Assembly: GCA_018396755.1 (NCBI GenBank)
Contig: JAGTQM010000003.1
Location: forward strand, 62,001 to 126,000
From: Candidatus Bathyarchaeota archaeon
Lineage (GTDB): Archaea > Thermoproteota > CALKCG01 > B24
Length of the DNA stretch: 64,000 nucleotides
Direction of reading: 5' to 3'
Shown here: positions 52,654-62,149 of the stretch, in pieces
How the letters are laid out: each line of letters starts with the position of its first letter
Position numbering within the stretch: position 1 is the first letter of the stretch
Notes under the pieces: model-generated
Told to the model about the DNA's origin: nothing
The model's database searches: none
What the model saw: only the letters and a program-made list of their open reading frames with translations
Made by a program: the position numbers and the translations under genes

Positions 52654-54627
52654 TTGGCGAAGGTTTTCCATAGGCTTATGAAGGTTGATGAAGCTGTAGA
52701 GCTCGTTAAAAGGCATCTAAAATCGCTCAGCCTCGAGTTAGAGTACGTAGCTTTAACGGAAGCTCTAGGTAGAATTCTCGCTGAGACTGTAGTTTCACCA
52801 ATTGATTATCCTCCGTTCGACCGGGCAACTGTAGACGGCTATGCCGTTAACAGCACCAGTCTGCTGAATGCTGATGAGGAAAACCCTGTTAAACTTAGAG
52901 TTGTTGGAGAGGTTAAAGTTGGGGAGCTTCCAGGTTTGGAAGTTAAACCGGGTGAAGCTACGGAAATACATACCGGCGCCCCAATCCCAAAGGGAGCAGA
53001 CTCAGTTGTAATGTCTGAGTATACTAAAAGGGTTGGAGACTACGTATTCATCTACAGGTCTACCTATCCTGGTGAAAATATCGCTCAAACCGGTGTAGAT
53101 TTAATGGTTGGTGAAACTCTGCTTAGAAAAGGCGTGGTTTTAACGTCTAGGGAAATCAGCGTACTTGCTGCTATTGGGCTTGATAAGATTCCAGTTTACA
53201 GGAGAGTTAAAATCGCCGTAATCTCAACGGGATGCGAGGTTCAGCCGCCAGGCTCCCCTCTAAAACCAGGCAGGATCTACGATGTAAATAGCTCTACGAT
53301 TTCCTGTATGCTTAGAGAATTAGGCTGTCAACCGGACATATTAGGGATATACCCTGATGACTTTGACGTTTTACGTGAAGTCGTTGGAAAAGCCCTTGAA
53401 AACTACGACGTTGTAATATCGTCTGGAAGTACTTCAGCTGGGTTTGGCGATGTAATCTATCGGGTTTTCAATAGTCTAGGTAAACCAGGCGTTCTAGTTC
53501 ATGGGCTTTTAATGAGACCTGGCAAGCCCACCGTTGCAGCCGTGATAAATGGTAAATTTGCATTGGGATTACCTGGTTTCCCAGTTTCAGCTATGATAGC
53601 TTTCCACATGTTTGCAAGACCGATTATCGCGCATCTAATCGGTCTTCCGATTGAAAGTCCCCTCAAGATCAGAGCGTCTCTACCGTTTAGAGTTAAGACG
53701 GGTGGTGGAGTGAAAACAATAATACCTGTGAGTTTAACTTCAAACCACTTTGGTTTTTTCTCAGCATATCCTATTGTTGAAGAATCTGGAGCCATATGGA
53801 GATTGGCTTTATCTGACGGCTTTATAGAATGTCCCGAGGAGAGGGACTTCCTCGATGAGGATGAAGAAGTATATGTGACGCTTTTCTCTAAATCTATCAA
53901 GCCAGCTGACCTAGTCTTCATTGGAAGCCACTGTCTAGGTTTAGATATCCTCTTCGAGTGTTTTAGAGAACCATTAACCATGAAAATGGTTAACATAGGT
54001 TCAATGGGAGGGCTTTTAGCCGTTAAAAGAGGTGAAGCCGATGTAGCAGGTATTCACCTTCTAGACCCTGAAACTATGCAGTATAATATCCCTTATATAA
54101 GAAAATACGGGTTAGAAGGTAGAGTTGTACTAGTTAGAGGATATGCTCGAACACAGGGCTTCATAGTGAAACCCGGTAATCCGAAGAAGATATGCGGGTT
54201 TAAAGACTTCTTCAGAGAAGATGTTACAATCATAAATAGAAATAAGGGCTCTGGAACAAGAGCTTTAATAGATGAAGGTTTACGGAAAGCCTCTGAAAGC
54301 CTCGGGTTGAAGTTTGAAGAGGCAGTTAAAAGAATCAGAGGTTACACATTTGAGGCTAAAACCCACTCTGCAGTAGCCTCTGCCGTAACACATGGTAAAT
54401 GCGACGTAGGCGTAGGCATTGAAGCAGCAGCCTACGCATGTGGATTGGAATTCATACCGATAGCTGAAGAATCCTATGATTTCTTAATCCTAAGCGATAG
54501 GCTTCAGAAGAAGCCTGTTCAACTCTTCATTGAAATCCTTGGATCTGACATGTTTAAAAGAGTACTTATGGAGAGGCTTAGAGGATATAGGTCTCTTAAA
54601 GAGACTGGTAGTGTGGTATACCGCTGA
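52654..54627 (+). CDS. MoeA fused to a molybdate-type periplasmic-binding (PBP) domain
   Basis: In this 657-aa protein residues 1-400 are a second MoeA (SPIDYPPFDRATVDGYAV, EIHTGAPIPKGADSVVM, SSGSTSAGFGDV, MRPGKPTVAAV). From about residue 415 on is a COG1910-type PBP domain (DLVFIGSHCLGLDILFE, ADVAGIHLLDPETMQYN, RNKGSGTRALIDEGL, SAVASAVTHGKCDVGVG). No signal peptide is present, so the binding domain works in the cytosol, probably to capture or sense molybdate or tungstate. It starts at TTG immediately after moeA. The CooT-like and LysR-type genes follow. Confidence 0.9.
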   Translation: MAKVFHRLMKVDEAVELVKRHLKSLSLELEYVALTEALGRILAETVVSPIDYPPFDRATVDGYAVNSTSLLNADEENPVKLRVVGEVKVGELPGLEVKPGEATEIHTGAPIPKGADSVVMSEYTKRVGDYVFIYRSTYPGENIAQTGVDLMVGETLLRKGVVLTSREISVLAAIGLDKIPVYRRVKIAVISTGCEVQPPGSPLKPGRIYDVNSSTISCMLRELGCQPDILGIYPDDFDVLREVVGKALENYDVVISSGSTSAGFGDVIYRVFNSLGKPGVLVHGLLMRPGKPTVAAVINGKFALGLPGFPVSAMIAFHMFARPIIAHLIGLPIESPLKIRASLPFRVKTGGGVKTIIPVSLTSNHFGFFSAYPIVEESGAIWRLALSDGFIECPEERDFLDEDEEVYVTLFSKSIKPADLVFIGSHCLGLDILFECFREPLTMKMVNIGSMGGLLAVKRGEADVAGIHLLDPETMQYNIPYIRKYGLEGRVVLVRGYARTQGFIVKPGNPKKICGFKDFFREDVTIINRNKGSGTRALIDEGLRKASESLGLKFEEAVKRIRGYTFEAKTHSAVASAVTHGKCDVGVGIEAAAYACGLEFIPIAEESYDFLILSDRLQKKPVQLFIEILGSDMFKRVLMERLRGYRSLKETGSVVYR

Positions 54628-54719
54628 AAGCGTCATCCGGTCAAAAAATACTCCGTCGCCCCATCTATAGTGGAAGACGAGAGTATGTTTAAAAATCGAA
54701 GTCTGCTTATCAATATCTT

Positions 54720-54917
54720 ATGTGTCTTCTTAAAGTCTATTTAGATGATGGCGTTAGAAGGAAGCTAATAGCAACAGATGTAGCTTTAATCATGCGTGAG
54801 GAGGATGGTTTCAGACTTAGATTTTTAGAGCCGAGTAGAGATGTTCTACTTAGAAAAGCTATGCTTCAATTTTTAGATGCATTAAATTCTCTGATTGTAT
54901 TCAAGGCTTTAGAATGA
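54720..54917 (+). CDS. CooT-like small metal-binding protein
   Basis: This 65-aa protein begins MCLLKVYLD, the M-C-L-x-K-V-Y pattern of the CooT family, in which Cys2 binds nickel. A short beta-rich body follows (RRKLIATDVALIMREEDGFRLRFLEP). CooT acts in nickel delivery to CO dehydrogenase in bacteria; archaeal paralogues occur near other metalloenzyme genes. Here it lies between a MoeA fusion and a LysR-type regulator, so a metal-chaperone role in the molybdenum locus is possible but inferred. Confidence 0.7.
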   Translation: MCLLKVYLDDGVRRKLIATDVALIMREEDGFRLRFLEPSRDVLLRKAMLQFLDALNSLIVFKALE

Positions 54918-54963
54918 CACTTCAATGTTTAAAAGACAGCAATAAGTATACTATTTTGGGAGA

Positions 54964-55935
54964 ATGGGGAGAAGACGGGGAGAAAGATCAGATCCGAAGC
55001 TATCCTATTTAACGACTTTCCTGAAGGTTGTTGAAGAGGGTGGGTTTAGAAAGGCCGCTAGAAAGCTAAACGTATCCCCTGTAGCTGTTATGAACCATGT
55101 TAAAGCTTTAGAGGAGTACTTTGGTGTAAAACTGTTCAAGCCGCATGAAGGTCTAACCCCTGAGGGTGAAAACGTTTACACGGCTGTAAGAGAAACTGTA
55201 AGTAGGCTTTCTCTTCTTAGGGGAATGGTTCCCGAGGTGGAGAAAGCTGGCAAGATTAAGCTAACTGTTTACACGACTGAAACCCCCATGGAATATCTCC
55301 TCCCATGCTTCCTACTGAGGTTTAAAGAATTTAACCCCGATGTTGATTTTCAGGTAGAGGTAGGTCTTCTAGAAGATGTAAAGTTGAGTCTTAAAGAAGG
55401 GTTGGCTGACGTGGGGCTTGTAATGATTCCGGAGCATTTGAAAAACACGTTTCTCGATGGATTTGAATCTTTAGATATTCTGAAAGATTCTCTCGTAGCG
55501 GTATCCTCCCTCCTCCATAGGATTTCAAGGATTAAGCCCATAGATCTTCGAGTTCTGAGTAAACAACCGTTCATACTAGATAAGCCGGGATCAGACAATA
55601 GACTGTTTACAGATGAAATGTTCTCCCTCAACCTGATAGACCCATCCACCTTAAATGTTAGATTCGCTCTGAGAGGTTCTTCAGCTATAATGAGTGCCGT
55701 AAGCCAAGGATTAGGGGTAAGCATACTACCTGAAATGCTCACTAGAAAATGGGTTAAAGCCGGCTTAGTATCAACTAGCCGCTTGGAATGTAAAGGGATC
55801 GATTTAGTGCTTCTCCTAATCAAACCGGAGGGTTCTTGGAGCGATTTAGTTAAATCTATATGGAAATTTGCTAAAAGTTTTACTGAAATCTACGGAAGCA
55901 ATCCTCCGTGTTTGCAGAGATTCACACCGTTATAA
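54964..55935 (+). CDS. LysR-type transcriptional regulator
   Basis: In this 323-aa protein residues 12-75 are the LysR winged helix-turn-helix (LSYLTTFLKVVEEGGFRKAARKL, then SPVAVMNHVKALEEYFGVKLF). The rest is a type 2 periplasmic-binding fold effector domain (IKLTVYTTETPMEYLLPCFL, and GSSAIMSAVSQGLGVSILPEML). LysR proteins are unusual in archaea. Its neighbour MoeA-PBP fusion carries the same class of binding fold, so control by molybdate, tungstate or another oxyanion is a reasonable guess. Confidence 0.85.
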   Translation: MGRRRGERSDPKLSYLTTFLKVVEEGGFRKAARKLNVSPVAVMNHVKALEEYFGVKLFKPHEGLTPEGENVYTAVRETVSRLSLLRGMVPEVEKAGKIKLTVYTTETPMEYLLPCFLLRFKEFNPDVDFQVEVGLLEDVKLSLKEGLADVGLVMIPEHLKNTFLDGFESLDILKDSLVAVSSLLHRISRIKPIDLRVLSKQPFILDKPGSDNRLFTDEMFSLNLIDPSTLNVRFALRGSSAIMSAVSQGLGVSILPEMLTRKWVKAGLVSTSRLECKGIDLVLLLIKPEGSWSDLVKSIWKFAKSFTEIYGSNPPCLQRFTPL

Positions 55936-55962
55936 AAGTCGTTTTACGTAGATGATAGGCCT

Positions 55963-58221
55963 TCACTCATACTTTCTCTTGAATGAAAGACGGAGGGTTT
56001 TCACAACTTCTCCAATTAAATATATCGCGGTAGCAGTTAAGCTGAAAACGAGTGTGGCTAGGGATATGGCATAAGGTATTGGATCAGGTTCATACGTTAT
56101 CGTTATCACACCATTCATAGTCGGCAATAGTATCTCCATGAACGGGACTCTAACTCCGAGAATCTTTGATAGGTTTGGAGGATAGTACGGGATTACTGTA
56201 GTGGGTCTTCCATTTACTTTTACATTGAGCTCAGGATAGTAAACCATTCTAATCCTAACTCTATCGTCAATTTTAGCTCCTCTAAACTCTAAAATCACGC
56301 TGTCTACATTGTAATTTAAAATCCGTATGGTTGCTGTTGAATTTTCAATTGAAACTATGGGATTAAAAGTCTTCATTCTAAAGACCTCAAATAAGCCGTT
56401 TGAGAAAACCATCACGTACCCATTTTGCTTGAGAGAGTTTTTAATTGAAGGATTTATGACGGCTATGTATGTTACACCCAGCTCCCTGGTTAATACATCC
56501 AACTTCCCCAGATCATTAGCTAATCTATTAGCATCCATCGATAGAATACGGCCCCCCTCAGTATTCGCTATGGGATCTGTTATATACCTAGTTCCATATA
56601 TTCCACCTATTGTCGGAGTATTCGACATTAAAGAGGTCAGATAAACGTAGTGACTGGGGGGATTAACAACGCCTAGAGTGTCTTGAACTAGAATGTACGT
56701 GTTTGATTTACCTGAATCCTGAATCCACTCTATTAACTCGTCTACTCTGGCTGGTAGAGAGTAGTCTACGCTTAGGGGGAATACTATGCGGCGGTTTAGT
56801 GGGTAGAGTATATCCGTAGTCTCCAACTGAGAGCCTAAAGATATGAATATGAGCGTTAGCGTTAAAATTGAGCGTAGTATAACACTAGTAGGTTTAATAG
56901 TGTTCTTCCTACCAAAGTTCTTCAAGATGTATATGGTTCTGGAGAAGCCTACACTTGCCAACACTATTAACATATATCTTGCAAGAGCTACACATTTACC
57001 AAAAGCCAGCTCCTCATAGAAAGGTATAACTCTCGTTAAATCCACCCATCCTATTCTAAAGCTTTCATATCCTGCACCTATCCATAAGAGCAATATGGAT
57101 GAAATCAATGGATGGTAGCAGTCATCCTTGTAAACGATGTAACTTGCCAGTAGGAATGGTGTGGCTAAAATGAGGATTGATGGATTAACCGATACTAATG
57201 AGGCGGTAAAAATGGAAAAACCCAGTAGAAGAAAAACAACCCCTAACTTCTCTCTTAAACCCATTTTTACGCTTCTAGTCCAAATCCATACTCTAAGAGG
57301 AATGGCTAGTAATGCTAAAGATATCATAAGCCAAGTATATGGTTTAAAAGTCTCCACGATATCTATAAGAGCCCATTTTCCAACATCCCATTTAATGTTC
57401 CAAACAAGGTTATGATACGTTTTATTGTATTTCAACATTGGGATAAGCCAGAATGCTGAGGATGCTACGGTAAAACAGACTATTAAACCATAGTCTAAAA
57501 AGGTTCTCCAGAGAATTCTAGCGTTTAAGCTTAAAATCCTCATAGCCATTAAAACGGCTATGGAGATAGCTAGAGAGAAGAAAACCATTGGGTGAGTTAC
57601 CATGGCGGATGCTGAAAGAAACGCTGCCCATGTGCAGACAGTAAACCACTTCAACCCTAAATCTAAATCCACAGTACGGATCATTAGAGCTAAAGCCGAG
57701 AATGAGAGAATTATTCCCATGCTCTGCCCCCACATACCTACTTCGTAAATCTGTCTAAGCCCAGCATCAAGCCAAGCGCTCTCTCCCGGGAAAACTGTTA
57801 CCGCAAGTAGTGCCGCTACCACGGCTCCAATTCTATCGGCTGTTAAAGTTCTAACATAAGCATAGATTGTTAGAGCATACGATGCATAGACTACGTTCAG
57901 CGCAAGCTTATAAATCGTGTAAAAGTCCATAAAGTTTAGAAGACCGTAGGCTAGAAGCGCTACGTAACTGTGAGGCCCGCAGTAGTAGAACTGGTTAAGA
58001 GGCCAACCGTACTGGTTTAAAGGATCCCAGCCTAGAAGCCTACCTTTTGGTAGTAGGTATTTTAAGGTGAGCCATGCTTGATTTATATAGTTTGGATGAT
58101 CCCACCCTATCAGTATACCAGGTCTGTAGAATGTTTTAATCGATAAAGTAGCATACGCCACTATGGCTGCTAACGATAGATAGTCCCAGTTTTTCCTCAG
58201 ATAGTCGCTGAAACTACTCAT
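55963..58221 (-). CDS. GT-C-like polytopic membrane protein (PTPS-related/glycosyltransferase type)
   Basis: This 752-aa protein has about 12 membrane helices in the first 470 residues and an external C-terminal domain of about 250 residues that ends in one more helix. The first loop has PGILIGWDHPNYINQAWLTL with an Asp-His pair, like the acidic first loop of GT-C enzymes. The overall layout matches the membrane proteins labelled 6-pyruvoyl-tetrahydropterin synthase-related. It probably transfers sugar from a lipid-phosphate donor. It lies 34 bp downstream of the UbiA-family gene and shares its direction. Confidence 0.65.
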   Translation of the reverse strand: MSSFSDYLRKNWDYLSLAAIVAYATLSIKTFYRPGILIGWDHPNYINQAWLTLKYLLPKGRLLGWDPLNQYGWPLNQFYYCGPHSYVALLAYGLLNFMDFYTIYKLALNVVYASYALTIYAYVRTLTADRIGAVVAALLAVTVFPGESAWLDAGLRQIYEVGMWGQSMGIILSFSALALMIRTVDLDLGLKWFTVCTWAAFLSASAMVTHPMVFFSLAISIAVLMAMRILSLNARILWRTFLDYGLIVCFTVASSAFWLIPMLKYNKTYHNLVWNIKWDVGKWALIDIVETFKPYTWLMISLALLAIPLRVWIWTRSVKMGLREKLGVVFLLLGFSIFTASLVSVNPSILILATPFLLASYIVYKDDCYHPLISSILLLWIGAGYESFRIGWVDLTRVIPFYEELAFGKCVALARYMLIVLASVGFSRTIYILKNFGRKNTIKPTSVILRSILTLTLIFISLGSQLETTDILYPLNRRIVFPLSVDYSLPARVDELIEWIQDSGKSNTYILVQDTLGVVNPPSHYVYLTSLMSNTPTIGGIYGTRYITDPIANTEGGRILSMDANRLANDLGKLDVLTRELGVTYIAVINPSIKNSLKQNGYVMVFSNGLFEVFRMKTFNPIVSIENSTATIRILNYNVDSVILEFRGAKIDDRVRIRMVYYPELNVKVNGRPTTVIPYYPPNLSKILGVRVPFMEILLPTMNGVITITYEPDPIPYAISLATLVFSLTATAIYLIGEVVKTLRLSFKRKYE

Positions 58222-58255
58222 TCAGGATTTCTCAAGCTGAAGAACCTTATTAAGA

Positions 58256-59161
58256 CTACAATAGATATAGGAAAACCACTACTAGAATAAGCCATACAGT
58301 GAATGCCGAGGTGAATTTCCAATACCTGAATAACATGCTGGGGTTACTGGCTACCGCTACGTCTCTCCAGACGATATTGGTATAGAATGCTACGAGATAT
58401 ATGGCGAAGGGTATGGTTAAAATGAGCCTAACTCCATGGACATGTAAACTGTAAACAATGTAAACTATAACCGTTAAAAGTGATGCTGCTAACAGTTCAC
58501 GTTTGATTTGAATCTTCCTATAATATTTAAGAGCTGTTCTATGGGTTTCCGCTCCACCTCCCAGCTCAAGAAGCTCTCCTACACGTTTTCCGAAGGATAA
58601 TAACAGGGCTAGTGAAAATATGCCTACTACAAGCCAAGGCGATGCTGGAACTGAAATAGCGTAAGCTCCTACAACAGCTCTTATAACGTAATTTAGAGAC
58701 AAGGCGGTCACGTCAATAAGTGCGTAGCTTTTCAGAAGAAAACTGTAGAGTTGTGTATTTAAAAATAGTAGAATCATCAGCAGTAATACGTTTAAGCTAA
58801 CATGGTAGGCTATGGAGAAGCCGGCGAACGCTGTTAAAATGCTTAATATTGTTGCCTCTCTTATTGAGATCAAATTTGAAGGTAGAGGGCGGAGACGTTT
58901 ACTCGGATGCCTCCTATCTCTCTCTAAATCTCGGATATCATTAATGATGTAGTTAGCTCCTGATACTAAACAGGCTGATGTGAAAGTAGTCAGTAAGATA
59001 GGCCAAATGCTTATTTTGAATAGTGAAAGTGAGAAAATCGCTGGTACAATTACGAGGAGGTTCTTATACCACTGATGCGGTCGAATCATTTTGATGAATG
59101 CTCTAACTATTCTAAAACACCTGTTTTTACTCATGGTTGCCATCTCTAGTATGGATTCCAC
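58256..59161 (-). CDS. UbiA-family prenyltransferase, decaprenyl-phosphate phosphoribosyltransferase-like
   Basis: This 301-aa protein with about nine membrane helices has the first Asp motif as NDIRDLERDRRHPSKR. The RPHQWYKNLLV opening before the first helix and DVTALSLNYVIRAVVGAYAI are typical of the branch that joins phosphoribosyl pyrophosphate to polyprenyl phosphate (Rv3806c-like). Other UbiA enzymes (digeranylgeranylglyceryl phosphate synthase, menaquinone) lack that opening. It overlaps the DUF362 gene by 16 bp and is probably co-transcribed with it and the GT-C-like gene. This suggests a polyprenyl-phosphate pentose pathway for surface glycans. ATG at 59161 or a shorter Met near residue 10. 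Confidence 0.75.
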   Translation of the reverse strand: MESILEMATMSKNRCFRIVRAFIKMIRPHQWYKNLLVIVPAIFSLSLFKISIWPILLTTFTSACLVSGANYIINDIRDLERDRRHPSKRLRPLPSNLISIREATILSILTAFAGFSIAYHVSLNVLLLMILLFLNTQLYSFLLKSYALIDVTALSLNYVIRAVVGAYAISVPASPWLVVGIFSLALLLSFGKRVGELLELGGGAETHRTALKYYRKIQIKRELLAASLLTVIVYIVYSLHVHGVRLILTIPFAIYLVAFYTNIVWRDVAVASNPSMLFRYWKFTSAFTVWLILVVVFLYLL

Positions 59162-60324
59162 TCTTTGAGTTGGGCATCCCTAGGGTATTCTCCGTAGGGA
59201 TATTTAAGCCATAGCCTTCCCCAGTCGGTTTTGAGGAATCTATTTACACGTATACGGCCAATTATAGGATACCATATGCGATCGTGGTATATGTTTGATG
59301 CTAGAATCGCCAGTTTAAACATCGACGTGTGGAATAATACTCTATCTATTACAGGTTTTCCTCTTAAAAGCTGGTCGAAAAACACTACGGGGCTTCGCTT
59401 AACTTTAAACTTGAAGTTGATTTTTCCCAGGTCTAAGCCGCCTACTACATCTATTTGATCGAGGTCGGCGCATCCGAGTCCTTTTTCATGGGCGATGCGG
59501 AGGTATTTTATATCCATAGGGTTGAACCCCATTATTCTAGCCGCTACGGAATCTACAGCCACTTGATCCGTTCCAGCTATCAGAATGTTTCCCTCTCTGG
59601 GAATCATAGTTCTAGGTCCAGCTCCATCACCCATCACAGTCCCATCGACTACTGCAAATACCCCGGGATGGATTTCTCTCTGTATTTGAAGAAGATCAAC
59701 TAAAACCTCGTGTATTTTTCTATGGGCGTGATGTCGATACTTTGGAATAAGTCCTCCAAAAGAGTTTTTAACAGCACATGTAATCGTAGCGTGACCATGG
59801 GTTTTCAAAGTAGCTAAGTGTATGATTCCTCTTCCTACGAATAAGCTCGGTATTGGAATTTTCGACCCGAATAGCTCATCTAAGGCTAATAGTTCAGACT
59901 TAGGTTCATACTCTATCCACTCGACGTTAGGTAGTGGAATGAATTTAACGGCGTATTTTTCAAATATTGGTAGCCATTTATTTGAATACGCCCCTCTCCA
60001 AGGATGGGTTACCACCGTTTGATTTTCAACTGGAAATACTCTAAATCCATCTTCAACTAAAACCTTTAAAACACCTTCAAGCTGCCATACAGGTGTTGAA
60101 CACGCTGGGAAGAAGAGAGACCATGAAAGATTAAGCTTCAAAATAACGTCTTTCACGTTAGGAAAACATTTACCATAATCGGCCAGCCGCATTAACTGCT
60201 CATAGTCTCCGATAACGGTTTCCGAAGAGGTGTGGAGGATGACAACTCTAGATGTTTTCAATTCAAAACTACATTTAGAATACTTAGGCATAATTATTTC
60301 CCCAACCCTTCTAGGTTTTTCCAT
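59146..60324 (-). CDS. DUF362 family protein
   Basis: This 392-aa protein has the DUF362 pattern: LKLNLSWSLFFPACSTPVWQLEGVLKVL, then ATLKTHGHATITCAVKNSFGGLIP, VVDGTVMGDGAGPR, and AGTDQVAVDSVAARIMGF. The domain is common in archaea and anaerobic bacteria and its biochemical role is unknown; some members carry ferredoxin domains, which are absent here. It is the first gene of the envelope-glycan unit. A Met near residue 13 is an alternative start. Confidence 0.75.
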   Translation of the reverse strand: MEKPRRVGEIIMPKYSKCSFELKTSRVVILHTSSETVIGDYEQLMRLADYGKCFPNVKDVILKLNLSWSLFFPACSTPVWQLEGVLKVLVEDGFRVFPVENQTVVTHPWRGAYSNKWLPIFEKYAVKFIPLPNVEWIEYEPKSELLALDELFGSKIPIPSLFVGRGIIHLATLKTHGHATITCAVKNSFGGLIPKYRHHAHRKIHEVLVDLLQIQREIHPGVFAVVDGTVMGDGAGPRTMIPREGNILIAGTDQVAVDSVAARIMGFNPMDIKYLRIAHEKGLGCADLDQIDVVGGLDLGKINFKFKVKRSPVVFFDQLLRGKPVIDRVLFHTSMFKLAILASNIYHDRIWYPIIGRIRVNRFLKTDWGRLWLKYPYGEYPRDAQLKEWNPY

Positions 60325-60474
60325 GCCTCTCTATGGAAAATTTCCATAAAGTTTCTATTGACCAACTGTTTTCCAGCGATGTTCCAATCTATGGTTTTCC
60401 AAGGCTTAGCGTAACATTATGGCATTTAGCAATTCATAAGTAGTTCCTCTTACATTCTATTCGTAGGTGTCTCT

Positions 60475-61470
60475 TTGGCCGAAGTCTTCTATGATAAAGA
60501 CGCAGAACTATCTGTTTTAAACGGCTTAACCGTTGGTATTCTCGGATATGGTAATCAGGGTCGAGCTTGGGCTTTAAATATGCGAGACAGCGGCGTTAAA
60601 GTCTTGATCGGTAATATTCAAGATGAATACTGGTTTAAAGCTGAAGAAGATGGCTTTAAAGTCCTACCGCTTGACCAAGCTTCTGCAAACTCAGATATCA
60701 TATGCCTACTATTGCCTGATGAGTTGCAATCCATCGTATATGGAGAATACGTAGAAGCGAATTTAGCTGAGGGTAAAATGCTCGTTTTTGCACATGGCTT
60801 TTCAATAAGATATGGGCTTATAAAGCCTCCAACATCCGTAGACGTAGCATTAGCAGCGCCTAGAATGATAGGTTCAGGCGTTAGAAGATTGTACACGCTG
60901 GGCTCTGGAGCTCCGGCTTTACTGGCTGTTGGGCAGGATTACAGCGGTATGGCTTGGAGAAAGTTGCTGGCTTTAGCTAAAGCCTTAGGTTTCACCCGTG
61001 TAGGAGCACTTAAATCCAGTTTTAAAGAGGAGACGGAGCTTGATCTTTTCACAGAGCAGGCTGTAATGCCTATAATACTCTCGGCTTTCATGAAAGCCTA
61101 TGAGATACTTTCTGAAGCTGGCTACAGTCCAGAAGCAATCATACTTGAGCTTCTGGCGTCTGGAGAACTTATAGAGGTTTTCAGACAGGTATGTAAGCTT
61201 GGTCTTATGGGGCAGCTTCCTCTACATTCGAGGACAAGCCAGTACGGTCAATTATCCAGAATACAGAGATTTACAGGCATCGTAGAGAAACCTATGCGGT
61301 TAAGCCTCGAAGAGATAAAGTCTGGACGTTTTTCAACAGAACTCATACTGGAGCAGAAAAGTGGATATATTAATTTCCGTAAACTCATGGAGGAGGCTAT
61401 CAACCATCCACTATGTCATGCTGAAAATGCTGTCAAAAGCAAGGTTAAAATACCATATGAAGTCCTATAA
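60475..61470 (+). CDS. IlvC-like ketol-acid reductoisomerase homologue with catalytic Lys to Arg change
   Basis: This 331-aa protein has KARI architecture: a Rossmann domain with LGYGNQGRAWALNMRDSG, His107 in FAHGFSIRYG, the metal-site stretch KEETELDLFTEQAV, a C-terminal knotted helical domain with LLASGELIEV, and a substrate serine in SRTSQYGQ. The invariant Lys130 of the A-P-K-G-P-G loop is Arg130 (AAPRMIGSGV, codon 60862-60864), and the loop sequence is changed. It may therefore not be a classical valine/isoleucine-pathway enzyme. The start is TTG. No ilvB, ilvD or leu genes are nearby. Confidence 0.75.
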   Translation: MAEVFYDKDAELSVLNGLTVGILGYGNQGRAWALNMRDSGVKVLIGNIQDEYWFKAEEDGFKVLPLDQASANSDIICLLLPDELQSIVYGEYVEANLAEGKMLVFAHGFSIRYGLIKPPTSVDVALAAPRMIGSGVRRLYTLGSGAPALLAVGQDYSGMAWRKLLALAKALGFTRVGALKSSFKEETELDLFTEQAVMPIILSAFMKAYEILSEAGYSPEAIILELLASGELIEVFRQVCKLGLMGQLPLHSRTSQYGQLSRIQRFTGIVEKPMRLSLEEIKSGRFSTELILEQKSGYINFRKLMEEAINHPLCHAENAVKSKVKIPYEVL

Positions 61471-61579
61471 GGTTAAAATCTATTTGCTCTTATTCATTTT
61501 CACAATATTAACTTAATAATACACGTCGATTAAACTAATGAACCCTTTAAAATGTTGGGTAAATACTCTTTTACGGTTT

Positions 61580-62068
61580 TCAGCGTAATTTAATGAGTAT
61601 TAGTATGCTGATTATAACCAGGATGATAGATACCATAACCGCCATTATTTGACTTAATCTTAGAAGTCTAATTAGGTAAATTGGAATCGTACTGATGCTC
61701 ACTAGATTGCTTGTGATCAAAGCGGCGGTTATAGTTAGAGTAAGCCCCATAAACCCGGCAACCAATGCTATTATGCCAAGTATGGCAACCAAGTTTTTAG
61801 AGCTATCGCTAGAAGTAATGGGTGGAGGCTGTGAACCACTGGTAGAAGTAGGGGTTAAGCTAGCTGCTGTAGGCTCTTCAGGGATTATTAATGCTGCAAT
61901 TATATATAGTATAATTCCAAAACCCCATACTAGGGAGATTGCAACCCATATGAGTCTCACTACGACGGGGTCTATGTTTAAGTATTCACCCAACCCTCCG
62001 CATACACCTGCTAAAACACGGTTCTTCCTAGATCTATACAATCTTTTAACTGGTGTAGACTGTTCCAC
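61580..62068 (-). CDS. PspC-domain membrane protein
   Basis: This 162-aa protein has an N-terminal PspC domain (KRLYRSRKNRVLAGVCGGLGEYLNIDP, then VRLIWVAISLVWGFGIILYI) with one or two membrane helices, a Ser/Thr/Pro linker, and two or three more helices at about 90-160. PspC proteins respond to membrane stress in bacteria; archaeal roles are not established. It has its own upstream region and faces a divergent glycosidase gene. Confidence 0.88.
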   Translation of the reverse strand: MEQSTPVKRLYRSRKNRVLAGVCGGLGEYLNIDPVVVRLIWVAISLVWGFGIILYIIAALIIPEEPTAASLTPTSTSGSQPPPITSSDSSKNLVAILGIIALVAGFMGLTLTITAALITSNLVSISTIPIYLIRLLRLSQIMAVMVSIILVIISILILIKLR

Positions 62069-62149
62069 ATTTTATTCAATGTTCAATACGTAGATTTAAA
62101 ACTATTCATGTACAATATGTCCTAGTGATACTGTTAAGATGGGTGGTTA

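Noticed and set aside
54628..54719. Possible small gene between the MoeA fusion and the CooT-like gene
   Set aside because: The 92-bp gap has no ORF of note and an AT-rich end consistent with a promoter.
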